Notes: generated from the sequence alone by a model not told the origin. A stretch of DNA of 34,786 nt from Bacteroides sp. (GCA_014802335.1 JAAVCL010000015.1:1-34786), one strand, 5' to 3'. Positions 23,151 to 31,904 are shown, counted from the stretch's first letter. Numbers and translations: made by a program.

Positions 23151-23187
23151 GCAAGGCGATATCCGCTCCCTGAGGATACCACCTTGC
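23151..23187 (+). ncRNA. Structured 5' leader upstream of the mgtC-like gene
   Basis: GCAAGG (23151-23156) pairs with CCTTGC (23182-23187), and TATCC (23160-23164) pairs with GGATA (23174-23178). The two helices are joined by a symmetric three-by-three internal region whose middle bases can form a G-C pair, and a nine-base loop caps the structure. There is no T tract, so it is not a terminator. Its position 36 bases before the start codon of an MgtC-family gene suggests a cis-regulatory element; it is not a known riboswitch class that I can recognise. Confidence 0.4.
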
Positions 23188-23222
23188 ATTAATCGCAATC
23201 TTAAGTTAATCAACACTTTCTC

Positions 23223-23948
23223 ATGATAGATTTAATAACCGATTTTCTAAAAAATGTAAACTCTCTTGAAGTTAACATGACCAACAGCATGTTCAGACTT
23301 ATATTGAGCATGGTGCTCGGCATGGCTGTCGGAGCCGAACGTAAACGCAAAGGACAAATTGCCGGTATCCGCACTTTTACTCTTATTGCCATGGGATCGT
23401 GTCTGGCGATGTTGCTTTCCATCTACGTGCCTCAAGTTTATCTTGGCCTCAAAAACGGCGACCCGGGACGTATCGCCGCTCAAGTCATAACGGGCATCGG
23501 TTTTATAGGCGGCGGTGCGATGATTCACATGAAGGGTGCCGTGAGAGGTCTTACCACAGCCGCCGGAATCTGGATGACGGCCATAATCGGAATGGCGGTA
23601 GGCATCGGGATGTATTTTATCTCAATCGGCGCCACGATACTAATTCTCCTCACTCTTGTGGCTTTCGAGCACTACGAGAAAAAACGGGGCGTGGGGCAAG
23701 TGTCGAAGGTTATCAGCCTGACGGCCGGCGGAATCCTTCACGACATTGGCGACTACCGAAAGGTATTTGCCGACAATGGCATTCATCTTTCCACTTATTA
23801 CGTCGAGTATAATTATGAAAAGAATATTACGGAACTGAATTTCGTGGTGCTTGCCCACGCCTATTCAAATCTCCTCCCCGTTCTCGAAGCAATAGGCAAA
23901 GTTAATCCCACTCTTAAACTCACGCTTTCGTCTCAACTCGACATTTAG
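23223..23948 (+). CDS. MgtC/SapB family membrane protein
   Basis: The 241-residue protein has about four or five membrane segments in the first 145 residues, with family signatures MVLGMAVGAERKRKGQIAGIRTFTLIAMGSCL and AAQVITGIGFIGGGAMIHMKGAVRGLTTAAGIWMTAIIGMAVG. A soluble ACT-like C-terminal domain follows. MgtC proteins modulate F-type ATPase or phosphate and magnesium homeostasis in the pathogens where they were studied; SapB-type relatives in commensals are poorly understood. The ATG at 23223 is used; a later ATG at 23277 would remove part of the first hydrophobic region. It is divergent from the PurF-like gene and is followed by its own terminator. Confidence 0.9.
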   Translation: MIDLITDFLKNVNSLEVNMTNSMFRLILSMVLGMAVGAERKRKGQIAGIRTFTLIAMGSCLAMLLSIYVPQVYLGLKNGDPGRIAAQVITGIGFIGGGAMIHMKGAVRGLTTAAGIWMTAIIGMAVGIGMYFISIGATILILLTLVAFEHYEKKRGVGQVSKVISLTAGGILHDIGDYRKVFADNGIHLSTYYVEYNYEKNITELNFVVLAHAYSNLLPVLEAIGKVNPTLKLTLSSQLDI

Positions 23949-23992
23949 ACCCGTCCTCAAGATATTGTGGCTCTGCGCCAAAAGCCAATTGG

Positions 23993-24020
23993 AAACATGC
24001 ACAACATGTGCATGTTTTTT
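23993..24020 (+). terminator. Rho-independent terminator after the mgtC-like gene
   Basis: AACATGCACA (23994-24003) and TGTGCATGTT (24007-24016) form a perfect stem, extended by one A-T pair, with a three-base loop. It is followed by a short T run that merges with the promoter region of the next operon. It separates mgtC from the efflux operon. Confidence 0.8.
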
Positions 24021-24024
24021 CATT

Positions 24025-24032
24025 TAACTTTG
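24025..24032 (+). promoter_or_regulatory. -7 box of the RND efflux operon
   Basis: TAACTTTG matches the TAnnTTTG consensus and lies 31 bases before the start codon of the adaptor gene. No TTTG is present at the expected -33 position, where the terminator stem lies instead. This may mean that the promoter is weak or needs an activator. Confidence 0.45.
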
Positions 24033-24063
24033 CTCAAAAGATTTTATTCCAGTTGTATTCATC

Positions 24064-25209
24064 ATGAAGTTATATACTTTCCTTATCTCCGGATTGATTT
24101 TAGGACTTTCATCAGGGTGCCACGGAACCGAACATGACCATGATTCGGAAAAAGAGCATAGTGAACAGGAACATAAAGCTGACTCGAATCTTGTTGAGAT
24201 GACGCATGAGGCAGCCAAGAGTGCAGGGATCACCACAGAAACAGTTGCCGCCTCCGATTTTAACGAAAGCGTTAAGGCCGCGGGGTTTATCGAGAACAGC
24301 CGCGGGGGCGAACGCATAGTTTCCGCCCCGGCCTCAGGAATAGTGTCTTTCAGCAGCGGGATTGTTGCCGGGCAGGCTGTCAAGGCCGGACAACCCCTGT
24401 TTTCTATCTCTTCAAAGGGTCTTGAACAGTCGGACGCCACATCCACAATTCATGTGGATGTTGAGGCTGCCCGCACCGCCTACGAGCGCGCCGCGCAATT
24501 GATTAAAGACAATCTTATCACCCGCCCCGAATACGACCGGCTGCGTGCTGATTATGACCGGGCCAAGGCAGTGGCGGCCACTGTGGGCGCCAAAACCGCC
24601 CGGGCTGTAGGGGTCTCTGCTCCTATGTCGGGATTTCTTGTTGATGTTTCGGTGGCTCCGGGTGCATTTGTAAATATGGGCGATCCTTTGGCCACGGTGG
24701 CAACCGACCGCCGACTCCTGCTCCGAGCCGAGGTTAGCGAACGTCATCGGAATTTCGCACGCTCGGTGTCGGGTGCGAATATCCGCGTTCCCGGCCAGGA
24801 ACTGAGTGTTTCTCTCGCCTCTCTCGCTCCAAAAATACTGAGCTCGGCTCCCACAGCATCGGCAAATTCAAATTTCTTCCCCGTCTACATCGAATTCGAC
24901 AATCCGGGTGGCCTTTCAAACGGATCGGTTGTGGAAGTGTGGCTCGCGGGCAACACCCGCCACGGGGTGATAAGCGTGCCAAATTCGGCCCTTGTTGAGG
25001 AGGGTGGATATTTCTATGTTTACGTTAAGCAGCCCGACGAACATGAACTGTTCCGAAAAACAGAAGTCAAAACGGGTTCTACCGACGGCATGCGCACTGA
25101 AATCATATCGGGACTTTCGGAAGGAGAAACTGTCGTGACTCAGGGAGCCCTCCGCATCCGCATGGCCGGCATGGGATCTTCAATCCAGGGACATACTCAC
25201 CACCATTAA
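24064..25209 (+). CDS. RND efflux periplasmic adaptor (CusB/CzcB type), His-rich lipoprotein
   Basis: The 381-residue protein starts with a lipoprotein signal (MKLYTFLISGLILGLSSGC, Cys19), so it is anchored in the periplasm. The next 25 residues are rich in His, Glu and Asp (HGTEHDHDSEKEHSEQEHK), and the C terminus is GHTHHH; both could bind divalent or soft metal ions. The body follows the membrane-fusion-protein plan: barrel-sandwich halves (RIVSAPASGIVSFSSGIVAGQAVKAGQPLFSI; VSAPMSGFLVDVSVAPGAFVNMGDPLATV) flanking a short helical hairpin, then the beta-barrel and membrane-proximal domains (ISVPNSALVEEGG). It is first in a three-gene operon with the pump and the TolC protein. The metal specificity is inferred only. 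Confidence 0.9.
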   Translation: MKLYTFLISGLILGLSSGCHGTEHDHDSEKEHSEQEHKADSNLVEMTHEAAKSAGITTETVAASDFNESVKAAGFIENSRGGERIVSAPASGIVSFSSGIVAGQAVKAGQPLFSISSKGLEQSDATSTIHVDVEAARTAYERAAQLIKDNLITRPEYDRLRADYDRAKAVAATVGAKTARAVGVSAPMSGFLVDVSVAPGAFVNMGDPLATVATDRRLLLRAEVSERHRNFARSVSGANIRVPGQELSVSLASLAPKILSSAPTASANSNFFPVYIEFDNPGGLSNGSVVEVWLAGNTRHGVISVPNSALVEEGGYFYVYVKQPDEHELFRKTEVKTGSTDGMRTEIISGLSEGETVVTQGALRIRMAGMGSSIQGHTHHH

Positions 25210-25231
25210 TTGTTCATCACAGGCAGCAGGC

Positions 25232-28200
25232 ATGTTAAACAAAATAATTTCTTTCTCACTTCGCAACCGCACGCTCATCGGCGTTCTGGCCGCAGTTATA
25301 ATCACAGCCGGAATCTTCATCATAAACCGCATGGAAGTTGATGTCTTTCCCGACCTCAACGCCCCCACCGTAACCGTTATGACAGAAGCCCCCGGCATGG
25401 CGGCCGAAGAAGTTGAGCAACAAATCACTTTCCCCCTTGAGACTGCACTCAACGGCGTTGCCGGAATGAGGCGAATCCGCAGCAATTCCGCTAACGGTTT
25501 CTCAACTATATGGATCGAATTTGACTGGGACACCGACACATATCGCGCACGGCAGAACGTGGCAGAACGACTTTCGGGCGTCTCACTGCCCACCGCCTCG
25601 GGGCGTCCCGTCATGGGCCCGCCCACCTCTGTATTGGGCGAAGTGATGTTCGTAGGCCTCACATCCGATTCGCTCTCTTCGACAGAATTACGCACCGTGG
25701 CCGACTCCCGAATTGCCCCACGCCTGGCCGCTATCCGCGGAGTTGCCCAAGTGTCGGTGATCGGGGGCGATGAGCAGGAGTATCAGATTTTGCTCGACCC
25801 TGCGGCTATGCGCCGTTACGATGTGACTCTCGCTGATGTTACCGATGCACTGGAGGGTATAAACGACAACGCTCCCGGAGGTGCTATTTATGATTACGGA
25901 AACGAGTATCTGATACGCGGAACTCTCTCAACCAAATCGGTGGAAGACATCGGCAAGGCGGTGATAAAAAAACCGGAAGGCGTTCCGGCCATACTTCTTG
26001 AAAATATCGCCGAAGTCAAGACCGGAGCCCGTTTCCCTGTGACCGGCACCGCTTCCGTTTCCTCAAAACCGGGAGTTCTGCTCACCGTGACCAAACAACC
26101 CGACACGGGAACAATCACTCTCACCGAAGCCATAGACCGCACCGTCGATGATATTAAAACTACCCTGCCCGAATCTATCGTGCTTCACACCGATCTTTAC
26201 CGCCAGCAGAATTTCATCAATGCTTCTATCGGAAATATCAAGGAAAGCCTCATCGAGGGCGCTGTCTTCGTGTGCATCATCCTTTTCATCTTCCTGATGA
26301 ATCCGCGCACCACACTGATATCTATCGTAACCATCCCGATTTCGCTGATTATGACCCTTATTATCCTTCACCTCATGAAGATTTCGGTCAACACCATGAG
26401 CATCGGCGGAATTGCTATAGCCATCGGGTCGCTGGTGGATGATGCCATTGTGGATGTGGAGAACGTTTTCAAACGGCTCCGACAGAATTCGATGCTTCCC
26501 CCCGAAGATCGCCGTTCGAAAATGGAGGTCGTATTCGATGCGTCGCGCGAGGTGAGGATGCCTATCTTGAATTCCACTCTTATCATCATCGTGAGTTTTG
26601 TGCCTCTGTTCTTTCTTAGCGGCATGGAGGGGCGCATGCTTATCCCTCTGGGAGTTGCATTTATTCTCGCCCTTCTTTCATCAACTCTTGTGGCTCTGAC
26701 TCTCACACCGGTGCTCTGCTCGTGGCTGCTGCCCCAAGAGGGTATAAAGGAAACGGAGCCGGGAGTGGTGCGTTTCATGAAGAAATATTACAGTCACAGC
26801 CTTGAATGGGCACTCGAACATGGCAAGAGTATTTTGATTGCTTCCGCCGTGGTTTTGATTGCCGCCCTCGGCTGGTTCCTGACTTTCGGGTCTTCTTTCC
26901 TCCCACCATTCAACGAAGGGTCATTTACCATCAATGTCAGCGCCTTTCCGGGAATTTCTATTGAAGAATCCGACAAAATCGGACGTCAGGCCGAGGAAAT
27001 CCTGCTTTCGGTGAAGGAAATCGACCACGTGGCCCGCAAGACCGGACGTGCCGAACTCGATGAACATGCTCTCGGACTGAATGTATCGGAAATCGAAGTA
27101 CCTTTTCACCTTACGGATCGCAGCAAAGATGAAGTTCTGGCTGAATTGCGCGAGAAATTAAAAGTAATCCAGGGGGCCAATATCGAAATCGGGCAACCTA
27201 TCTCCCACCGAATTGACGCCATGCTTTCGGGCACGGAAGCGAATGTGGCCATTAAAGTGTTCGGCCCCGACTTGTCGCACATCCACACCATTGCCAAGCA
27301 GATAAAAGCGGCTTTGACCGGCATTGAAGGGCTCGAAGACATAAACGTGGCCCAACAAAGCACGCGCCCGCAACTGCGCATCACGCCCCGTCGCGAAATA
27401 TTGGCGCATTACGGCATGACAGTTCCCGATTTCGGTAAACTCGTATCTTCGCTTTCTGAAGGATTGAAAGTCTCACAAGTCTACGAGGGCAATATGGTCT
27501 ATGATATTGTTCTGAAGATGAACCCGTCGCACACCCAGAGCATCAATGCCCTGAAGGAATTGCCTGTCACACTCCCCGACGGGGTGCAGGTGCCGCTGGA
27601 AACTTTGGCCGAAATCCGCGTGGCCGACGGCCCTGATGAAGTGGGACGTGAAAATCTTGAACGGCTCTCGGTGGTGGGTGTCAACGTTCAGGGTGCAGAC
27701 CTCGGGGGTGCCGTCGAAAACATAAAGAAAGCCATAGCCGAAAAGGTGAGTCTGCCCGACGGATACAGAGTGGAATATGGCGGCCAGTTTGAAAGCGAAC
27801 AGGAGGCATCGAGAACGCTCATGATCACCTCTCTCCTATCTTTGATTGTGATTTTCATGCTTCTTTACAATCAATTCCGCAGTGCCCGCCAATCGCTGAT
27901 AGTGATGATCAACCTTCCGCTGGCTCTTATCGGGGGTGTGGTGGCAATCGGCCTCGGGTCGCAGGTGGTGAGCATCCCGGCAATCATTGGTTTCATTTCA
28001 CTATTCGGTATCGCCACTCGCAACGGCATGCTCCTTGTGGACCGATACAATATGCTGACACACCGCGGAATAAGCGTTACTGAAGCCGTTAGACTCGGTT
28101 CGGCCGACCGACTCAATCCGATCATCATGACTGCCCTTACATCGGCTCTGGCCCTTATTCCTCTCGCTGCCGGCGATGCAACGCCCGGTAATGAAATCCA

Positions 28201-28357
28201 GAGTCCTATGGCAAAAGTGATTTTGGGAGGATTAATTTCTTCCACCCTTTTAAACATTTATGTAGTTCCGGTTGTCTATCTAATGACTAACCATGCCCGG
28301 TCGGCAAATAATAAAACACACGGGCGTAAGTATTCACAAAATGGACATTACGTATAA
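25232..28357 (+). CDS. Heavy-metal-type RND efflux pump (CusA/CzcA family)
   Basis: The 1041-residue inner-membrane protein has the length and plan of HME-RND pumps: twelve membrane helices and two large periplasmic porter loops. The N terminus (SLRNRTLIGVLAAVIITAGIFIINRMEVDVFPDLNAPTVTV) and PGMAAEEVEQQITFPLETALNGVAGM are characteristic of CzcA/CusA. In the fourth helix GGIAIAIGSLVDDAIVDVENVFKRLR contains the acidic pair used in proton relay; the wording is close to CusA (copper/silver), with VDD where CusA has VDA. It exports its substrate together with the adaptor and the TolC protein. Its stop codon overlaps the start of the tolC-like gene by 17 bases. The ion specificity is not settled by sequence reading. 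Confidence 0.93.
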   Translation: MLNKIISFSLRNRTLIGVLAAVIITAGIFIINRMEVDVFPDLNAPTVTVMTEAPGMAAEEVEQQITFPLETALNGVAGMRRIRSNSANGFSTIWIEFDWDTDTYRARQNVAERLSGVSLPTASGRPVMGPPTSVLGEVMFVGLTSDSLSSTELRTVADSRIAPRLAAIRGVAQVSVIGGDEQEYQILLDPAAMRRYDVTLADVTDALEGINDNAPGGAIYDYGNEYLIRGTLSTKSVEDIGKAVIKKPEGVPAILLENIAEVKTGARFPVTGTASVSSKPGVLLTVTKQPDTGTITLTEAIDRTVDDIKTTLPESIVLHTDLYRQQNFINASIGNIKESLIEGAVFVCIILFIFLMNPRTTLISIVTIPISLIMTLIILHLMKISVNTMSIGGIAIAIGSLVDDAIVDVENVFKRLRQNSMLPPEDRRSKMEVVFDASREVRMPILNSTLIIIVSFVPLFFLSGMEGRMLIPLGVAFILALLSSTLVALTLTPVLCSWLLPQEGIKETEPGVVRFMKKYYSHSLEWALEHGKSILIASAVVLIAALGWFLTFGSSFLPPFNEGSFTINVSAFPGISIEESDKIGRQAEEILLSVKEIDHVARKTGRAELDEHALGLNVSEIEVPFHLTDRSKDEVLAELREKLKVIQGANIEIGQPISHRIDAMLSGTEANVAIKVFGPDLSHIHTIAKQIKAALTGIEGLEDINVAQQSTRPQLRITPRREILAHYGMTVPDFGKLVSSLSEGLKVSQVYEGNMVYDIVLKMNPSHTQSINALKELPVTLPDGVQVPLETLAEIRVADGPDEVGRENLERLSVVGVNVQGADLGGAVENIKKAIAEKVSLPDGYRVEYGGQFESEQEASRTLMITSLLSLIVIFMLLYNQFRSARQSLIVMINLPLALIGGVVAIGLGSQVVSIPAIIGFISLFGIATRNGMLLVDRYNMLTHRGISVTEAVRLGSADRLNPIIMTALTSALALIPLAAGDATPGNEIQSPMAKVILGGLISSTLLNIYVVPVVYLMTNHARSANNKTHGRKYSQNGHYV

Positions 28358-29531
28358 AACCCTTTCTGTTCTGACTCTTCTTGGCGCATCATGCATTTCT
28401 GCGGCAGCCGATAACTACAACGCAACTCTTGATAAGATAATCAATAATAACCCGGGGCTGGTGGCTTCGTTTGCCGCCTTGGACGCTGAAAAAGCCGAAA
28501 ATCTCACCGGCCTTAATTTGGCTAATCCGGAAGTGGGCTTGTCATACCAATGGGGTGTTCCCTCGGATGTACCCGATAAGAAGACCATCGATGTCTCGCA
28601 GGAATTTGATTTCGCCACGCTGTCGGGGGCAAAAAAGAGATTGGCCAAGGTGAAAAACAAGGGAGCTGAAGCAGCCTTCCGTCAATCACTTCGTGCTGTG
28701 GCAGCCGAGGCTGATGCGCTGATGACCGACATCGTTTACCAACGCCGGTTGGCACAACATTACGATTCGGCCATCAATCTGATGAATCGTACTCTTTCGG
28801 CCGGTAAAACCGCTCTTGAACAGGGCCAGATAACAATTGTTGATTTCAACGGCATCCGGATGGACCTTAACGCTCTCGAGACCGACCGCCAACTTAATAA
28901 AATCGATTATGACAACAATCTGAGCTCTCTTGCCGCCCTCGGAGGGTCCACAAACATCAACTGGACCTCAAGCGACTATGCCGATTACAATCTGCCGGCC
29001 GATTTCAGCCAATGGTTAGAGGAAAACAGAGTAAAATCTGATGGTGTGATTCAAGCTCGGGCAGAACAAAACGTGGCTGAAGGTGAGATCTCGCTTCGCA
29101 AATCTGAGAATCTGCCCACTTTCTCTCTTGGCTACACTTCCGAACTCGTTAAGGATGCCAACTATCATGGCGTGACGCTCGGAATCGGGCTTCCACTCTG
29201 GGCCAACTCTGGGCGCGTCAAAGCAGCCCGGGCCGCAGCGAACGCGGCTCAGATTGCCGGCGAGAAGGCCGCGCTCGATTTCGAACTCAAGCAACGGGCA
29301 CTCTATGATAAAGCCCTTGTGACCGGCCGCATGCTTGAGAATACCCGCACCATGGCCCGCGATTGCGATATACATGGGGAACTTGACAAGTTATACTCTT
29401 CGGGCCAAATTTCCGCTCATGAATATATGGCACAACTCGTCTCTCTGCTCGAATTGAACAAAAAGGTGATTGAATCGGAATATGCATGGCAGAAAGCACT
29501 GGCCGATTTCCGTGCCGCCACGATACGATAA
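28341..29531 (+). CDS. TolC-family outer membrane efflux protein
   Basis: I use the ATG at 28341, inside the end of the pump gene, because it gives a signal peptide (MDITYKTLSVLTLLGASCISAAA); the longer frame from 28293 adds 16 residues before it. The 396-residue product has the two repeated helical-hairpin halves of outer membrane factors, with ENLTGLNLANPEVGLSYQWG in the first and SLGYTSELVKDANYHGVTLGIGLPLWANSGRVKAARAA in the second. It forms the exit channel for the RND system. It is slightly short compared with typical members (about 420-480), which is usual for CzcC-like proteins in Bacteroidetes. Confidence 0.9.
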   Translation: MDITYKTLSVLTLLGASCISAAADNYNATLDKIINNNPGLVASFAALDAEKAENLTGLNLANPEVGLSYQWGVPSDVPDKKTIDVSQEFDFATLSGAKKRLAKVKNKGAEAAFRQSLRAVAAEADALMTDIVYQRRLAQHYDSAINLMNRTLSAGKTALEQGQITIVDFNGIRMDLNALETDRQLNKIDYDNNLSSLAALGGSTNINWTSSDYADYNLPADFSQWLEENRVKSDGVIQARAEQNVAEGEISLRKSENLPTFSLGYTSELVKDANYHGVTLGIGLPLWANSGRVKAARAAANAAQIAGEKAALDFELKQRALYDKALVTGRMLENTRTMARDCDIHGELDKLYSSGQISAHEYMAQLVSLLELNKKVIESEYAWQKALADFRAATIR

Positions 29532-29545
29532 AGGGTGGATAAGCA

Positions 29546-30487
29546 ATGAATCCTTTGCTAAGTATTCTCAGACGTTCCGTACGAACGTTGGCATCTGCCG
29601 ATATCATTTCCCCTCCCAAGGCTGCCGAGTGGCTTTATTTCGCCGAACTCGGCAAGTGGCCTCGCGTGGAGAATCCGGTGGATCTTAATGAAAAACTGAT
29701 ATGGCTACAGTTTAACACGGATACAACTGTCTGGTCGCGACTCGCTGATAAATATGAAGTGCGCCGATATGTGGCCGACGCCGGGTTGGGACGCTTCCTC
29801 CCTGAAATTTATGGAATCTGGGAGGACAGCCGGGAAATTGATTTCAGCTCGATGCCCCGATCTTTCGTAATTAAATCTACCAACGGCAATGCACAGACAG
29901 TTCTCGTTCCCGACAAAGGGAATGTCAATCTCGAGGCTCTCAGAAAAAAAATCGGCCGGTGGAAAGGGAAAGTTTTTGGCAAGGCCGGCGCAGAACCGCA
30001 TTACACCCGTATTCCTCACCGCATTCTGGCCGAGGAATTTATATGCGACCCAAATGCTTCTGAAAAAGACCGCATGCCCGTCGATTATAAGTTCATGTGC
30101 TATGACGGAGTGCCGCGTTATTGCCTGGTATGCACCGACCGCGACCCCGTAAGTTTTAAGTCAACAATGGCTCTTTATTCATTGCCCGGGTGGAAATGGA
30201 ACTCCGAGGCAGTGGTGCCGAAATATGCAGCAACCCGCGAGGTGCCCCCTCCGGCCGAGCTTGAACAGATGATTTCCATTGCCTCCCGACTCTCACAAGG
30301 GTTCCCGTTTGTGCGCGTAGACCTGTATGACGCAGACGGCAGAGTATATTTCGGAGAACTGACCTTCACCCCGGCCGCCGCACGCAACAAATGTTTCATC
30401 CAACCCTGGATGGACCGTATGGGCTCGCACATAAAACTCCCCGCATCATCCCCGACAATCCCGGATAATCCCCTGCAATCCTCTTGA
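29546..30487 (+). CDS. TupA-like ATP-grasp protein
   Basis: The 313-residue protein matches the TupA-like ATP-grasp group, named after the teichuronopeptide biosynthesis protein. It has LNEKLIWLQFNTDTTVWSRLADKYEVRRYVADAGLGRFLPEIYGIW, then FVIKSTNGNAQTVLVPDKG (ATP-binding lysine and glycine loop), RILAEEFI, PVDYKFMCYDGVPRYCLVC and FVRVDLYDADGRVYFGELTFTPAA near the metal site. Members are often encoded in capsule or lipopolysaccharide loci and may ligate an amino acid or other carboxylate to a glycan. It starts 14 bases after tolC on the same strand, so it may be read through from the efflux operon, although its role fits better with the downstream glycosyltransferases. Confidence 0.85.
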   Translation: MNPLLSILRRSVRTLASADIISPPKAAEWLYFAELGKWPRVENPVDLNEKLIWLQFNTDTTVWSRLADKYEVRRYVADAGLGRFLPEIYGIWEDSREIDFSSMPRSFVIKSTNGNAQTVLVPDKGNVNLEALRKKIGRWKGKVFGKAGAEPHYTRIPHRILAEEFICDPNASEKDRMPVDYKFMCYDGVPRYCLVCTDRDPVSFKSTMALYSLPGWKWNSEAVVPKYAATREVPPPAELEQMISIASRLSQGFPFVRVDLYDADGRVYFGELTFTPAAARNKCFIQPWMDRMGSHIKLPASSPTIPDNPLQSS

Positions 30488-30506
30488 AAAAAGTTTCAAC
30501 GACTTC
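30488..30506 (+). repeat. Diverged copy of the GTTTAAACGACTTC repeat
   Basis: AAAAAGTTTCAACGACTTC differs by one base (C for A) from the last 19 bases of the copies at 10911 and 15324. It begins right after the stop codon of the TupA-like gene, the same placement seen for the copy at 10881. It lies immediately upstream of the promoter for the C1 peptidase. Confidence 0.75.
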
Positions 30507-30515
30507 TTGTTTACA

Positions 30516-30547
30516 TTTGGTTTCGTTCCACTTTTTTCTTAAATTTG
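30516..30547 (+). promoter_or_regulatory. Promoter of the C1 peptidase gene
   Basis: TTTG (30516-30519) and TAAATTTG (30540-30547) are spaced by exactly 20 bases, a textbook Bacteroidetes promoter. The -33 TTTG is also the end of TACATTTG (30512-30519), itself a -7-like element. Initiation near 30554 leaves a leader of about 58 bases to the ATG at 30612 and excludes the earlier in-frame ATG at 30552. Confidence 0.75.
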
Positions 30548-30611
30548 TGGAATGAAAAATGCCGGTGGTTATATCCGGCTTCCTAATCCGTCTTATCCAA
30601 AAACCAATATC

Positions 30612-31835
30612 ATGAAGACATTTTTAGTTTCTGCTTTCCTTGCAGTTCCTGTTCTGGGATTTGCTACAGATTTCCAAGCTCCCGCCATGGAGCCGGTGAT
30701 TGAAAACCCCGATTCTACCGGATTTAAATTTACAGATGTAAAAATAAATAAGACCGGCTCGGTGAAAGATCAGAATAAATCGGGCACTTGCTGGGCTTTC
30801 TCCGGAGCTTCAACTCTGGAGGATAACGTGCTTCGCAAGGGGGGTCCGGAACTTGACCTTTCCGAGATGTGGATTGTGCGCAATGCCTATATCGACAAAG
30901 CCAAGAAATATATGCGCATGAACGGCACCGTGAATTTCTCTCAAGGCGGTTCATGGGGCGACGTGCTGAACATGACAAGCCTTTACGGCGCCATGCCCGA
31001 GGAGGCTTACAAGGGGCTGAACTATGGCGAAGAAAAACATTCTCATTATGAAATGGCCGAAGCTTTGGAGGCTTATCTGAAGGCTGTGCTTGCCCGCGGA
31101 CAGAAAAACAAGAAACTCACCGATGCGTGGCTGCCCGGATTCATCGGAATCCTTGATGCTTATCTCGGCAAGGCGCCTGAGTCGTTTGTATATAACGGCA
31201 AGACTTACACTCCGGTGGAATGGGCAAAAGCCATGGGTCTCGAACCTGAAAACTTCATAAACGTTACGAGCTACACTCATCATCCATATTACGAAAACAT
31301 CATTCTTGAAATTCCCGACAATTGGGCATGGACTGAAAGCCGCAATGTGCCGATGGAAGAGATGCAGAAGATTGTTGATAACGCCCTTGACAAAGGTTGG
31401 ACCGTGATGTGGGCTGCCGATGTGTCGGAAGGTGGTTTCAAATGGAACAAAGGTTATGCTCTTCTGCCCGACGACAAGGATCAGAAGGATATGACTGATA
31501 CTGAATTGAGCCGCTGGGTGAAACTTTCTGACAAAGACCGCGAAAATTCCAAGTTTGACATCAAGGGCCCGGTGAAGGAGAAAGCCGTTTCTCAGGAATC
31601 CCGCCAGAAAACTTTTGACAACTACGAGACTACCGACGACCACGGCATGGTGATTGTCGGCACCGCTACCGACCAGGAAGGCAACCGCTACTACAAGGTG
31701 AAGAACTCTTGGGACACCAATCAGCTCTATGACGGTTATCTTTACGTGTCAATGCCTTTCTTCCTTGAGAAGACACTCGGAGTTGGCGTTCATAACGATG
31801 CAATCCCGGCCGACATCAAGAAGAAATTCAAATAA
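30612..31835 (+). CDS. Secreted C1-family (bleomycin hydrolase/aminopeptidase C-like) cysteine peptidase
   Basis: From the ATG at 30612 the 407-residue protein has a signal peptide (MKTFLVSAFLAVPVLGFATD) and is therefore exported, unlike cytoplasmic PepC. The papain-like triad is visible: Gln54 and Cys60 in KDQNKSGTCWAFSG, histidine in DDHGMVIVG, and asparagine in KVKNSWD. Long insertions between the Cys and His regions match the bleomycin hydrolase subgroup. It would cleave peptides in the periplasm or at the surface, typically as an aminopeptidase. It has its own promoter and is followed by a hairpin terminator. The start at 30552 is rejected because it lies at or before the inferred transcription start. 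Confidence 0.92.
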   Translation: MKTFLVSAFLAVPVLGFATDFQAPAMEPVIENPDSTGFKFTDVKINKTGSVKDQNKSGTCWAFSGASTLEDNVLRKGGPELDLSEMWIVRNAYIDKAKKYMRMNGTVNFSQGGSWGDVLNMTSLYGAMPEEAYKGLNYGEEKHSHYEMAEALEAYLKAVLARGQKNKKLTDAWLPGFIGILDAYLGKAPESFVYNGKTYTPVEWAKAMGLEPENFINVTSYTHHPYYENIILEIPDNWAWTESRNVPMEEMQKIVDNALDKGWTVMWAADVSEGGFKWNKGYALLPDDKDQKDMTDTELSRWVKLSDKDRENSKFDIKGPVKEKAVSQESRQKTFDNYETTDDHGMVIVGTATDQEGNRYYKVKNSWDTNQLYDGYLYVSMPFFLEKTLGVGVHNDAIPADIKKKFK

Positions 31836-31861
31836 CTAAATTTTCAATATTTATAATTGGT

Positions 31862-31899
31862 ACCAGCCGGCGGCAGTTCCGGCTGGTTCTGATTTTATT
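31862..31899 (+). terminator. Hairpin terminator after the C1 peptidase
   Basis: ACCAGCCGG (31862-31870) and CCGGCTGGT (31879-31887) form a perfect nine-base-pair GC-rich stem with an eight-base loop, followed by T-rich sequence. The next start codon (31905) is only 17 bases further, so either read-through occurs or the GT2 gene depends on a promoter that I could not find. Confidence 0.75.
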
Positions 31900-31904
31900 A
31901 TGCT

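Noticed and set aside
28293..28340. Earlier start for the TolC-family protein
   Set aside because: It adds a polar segment in front of a good signal peptide and lies deeper in the pump gene.
30552..30611. Earlier start for the C1 peptidase
   Set aside because: It coincides with the inferred transcription start and would bury the signal peptide behind 20 residues.
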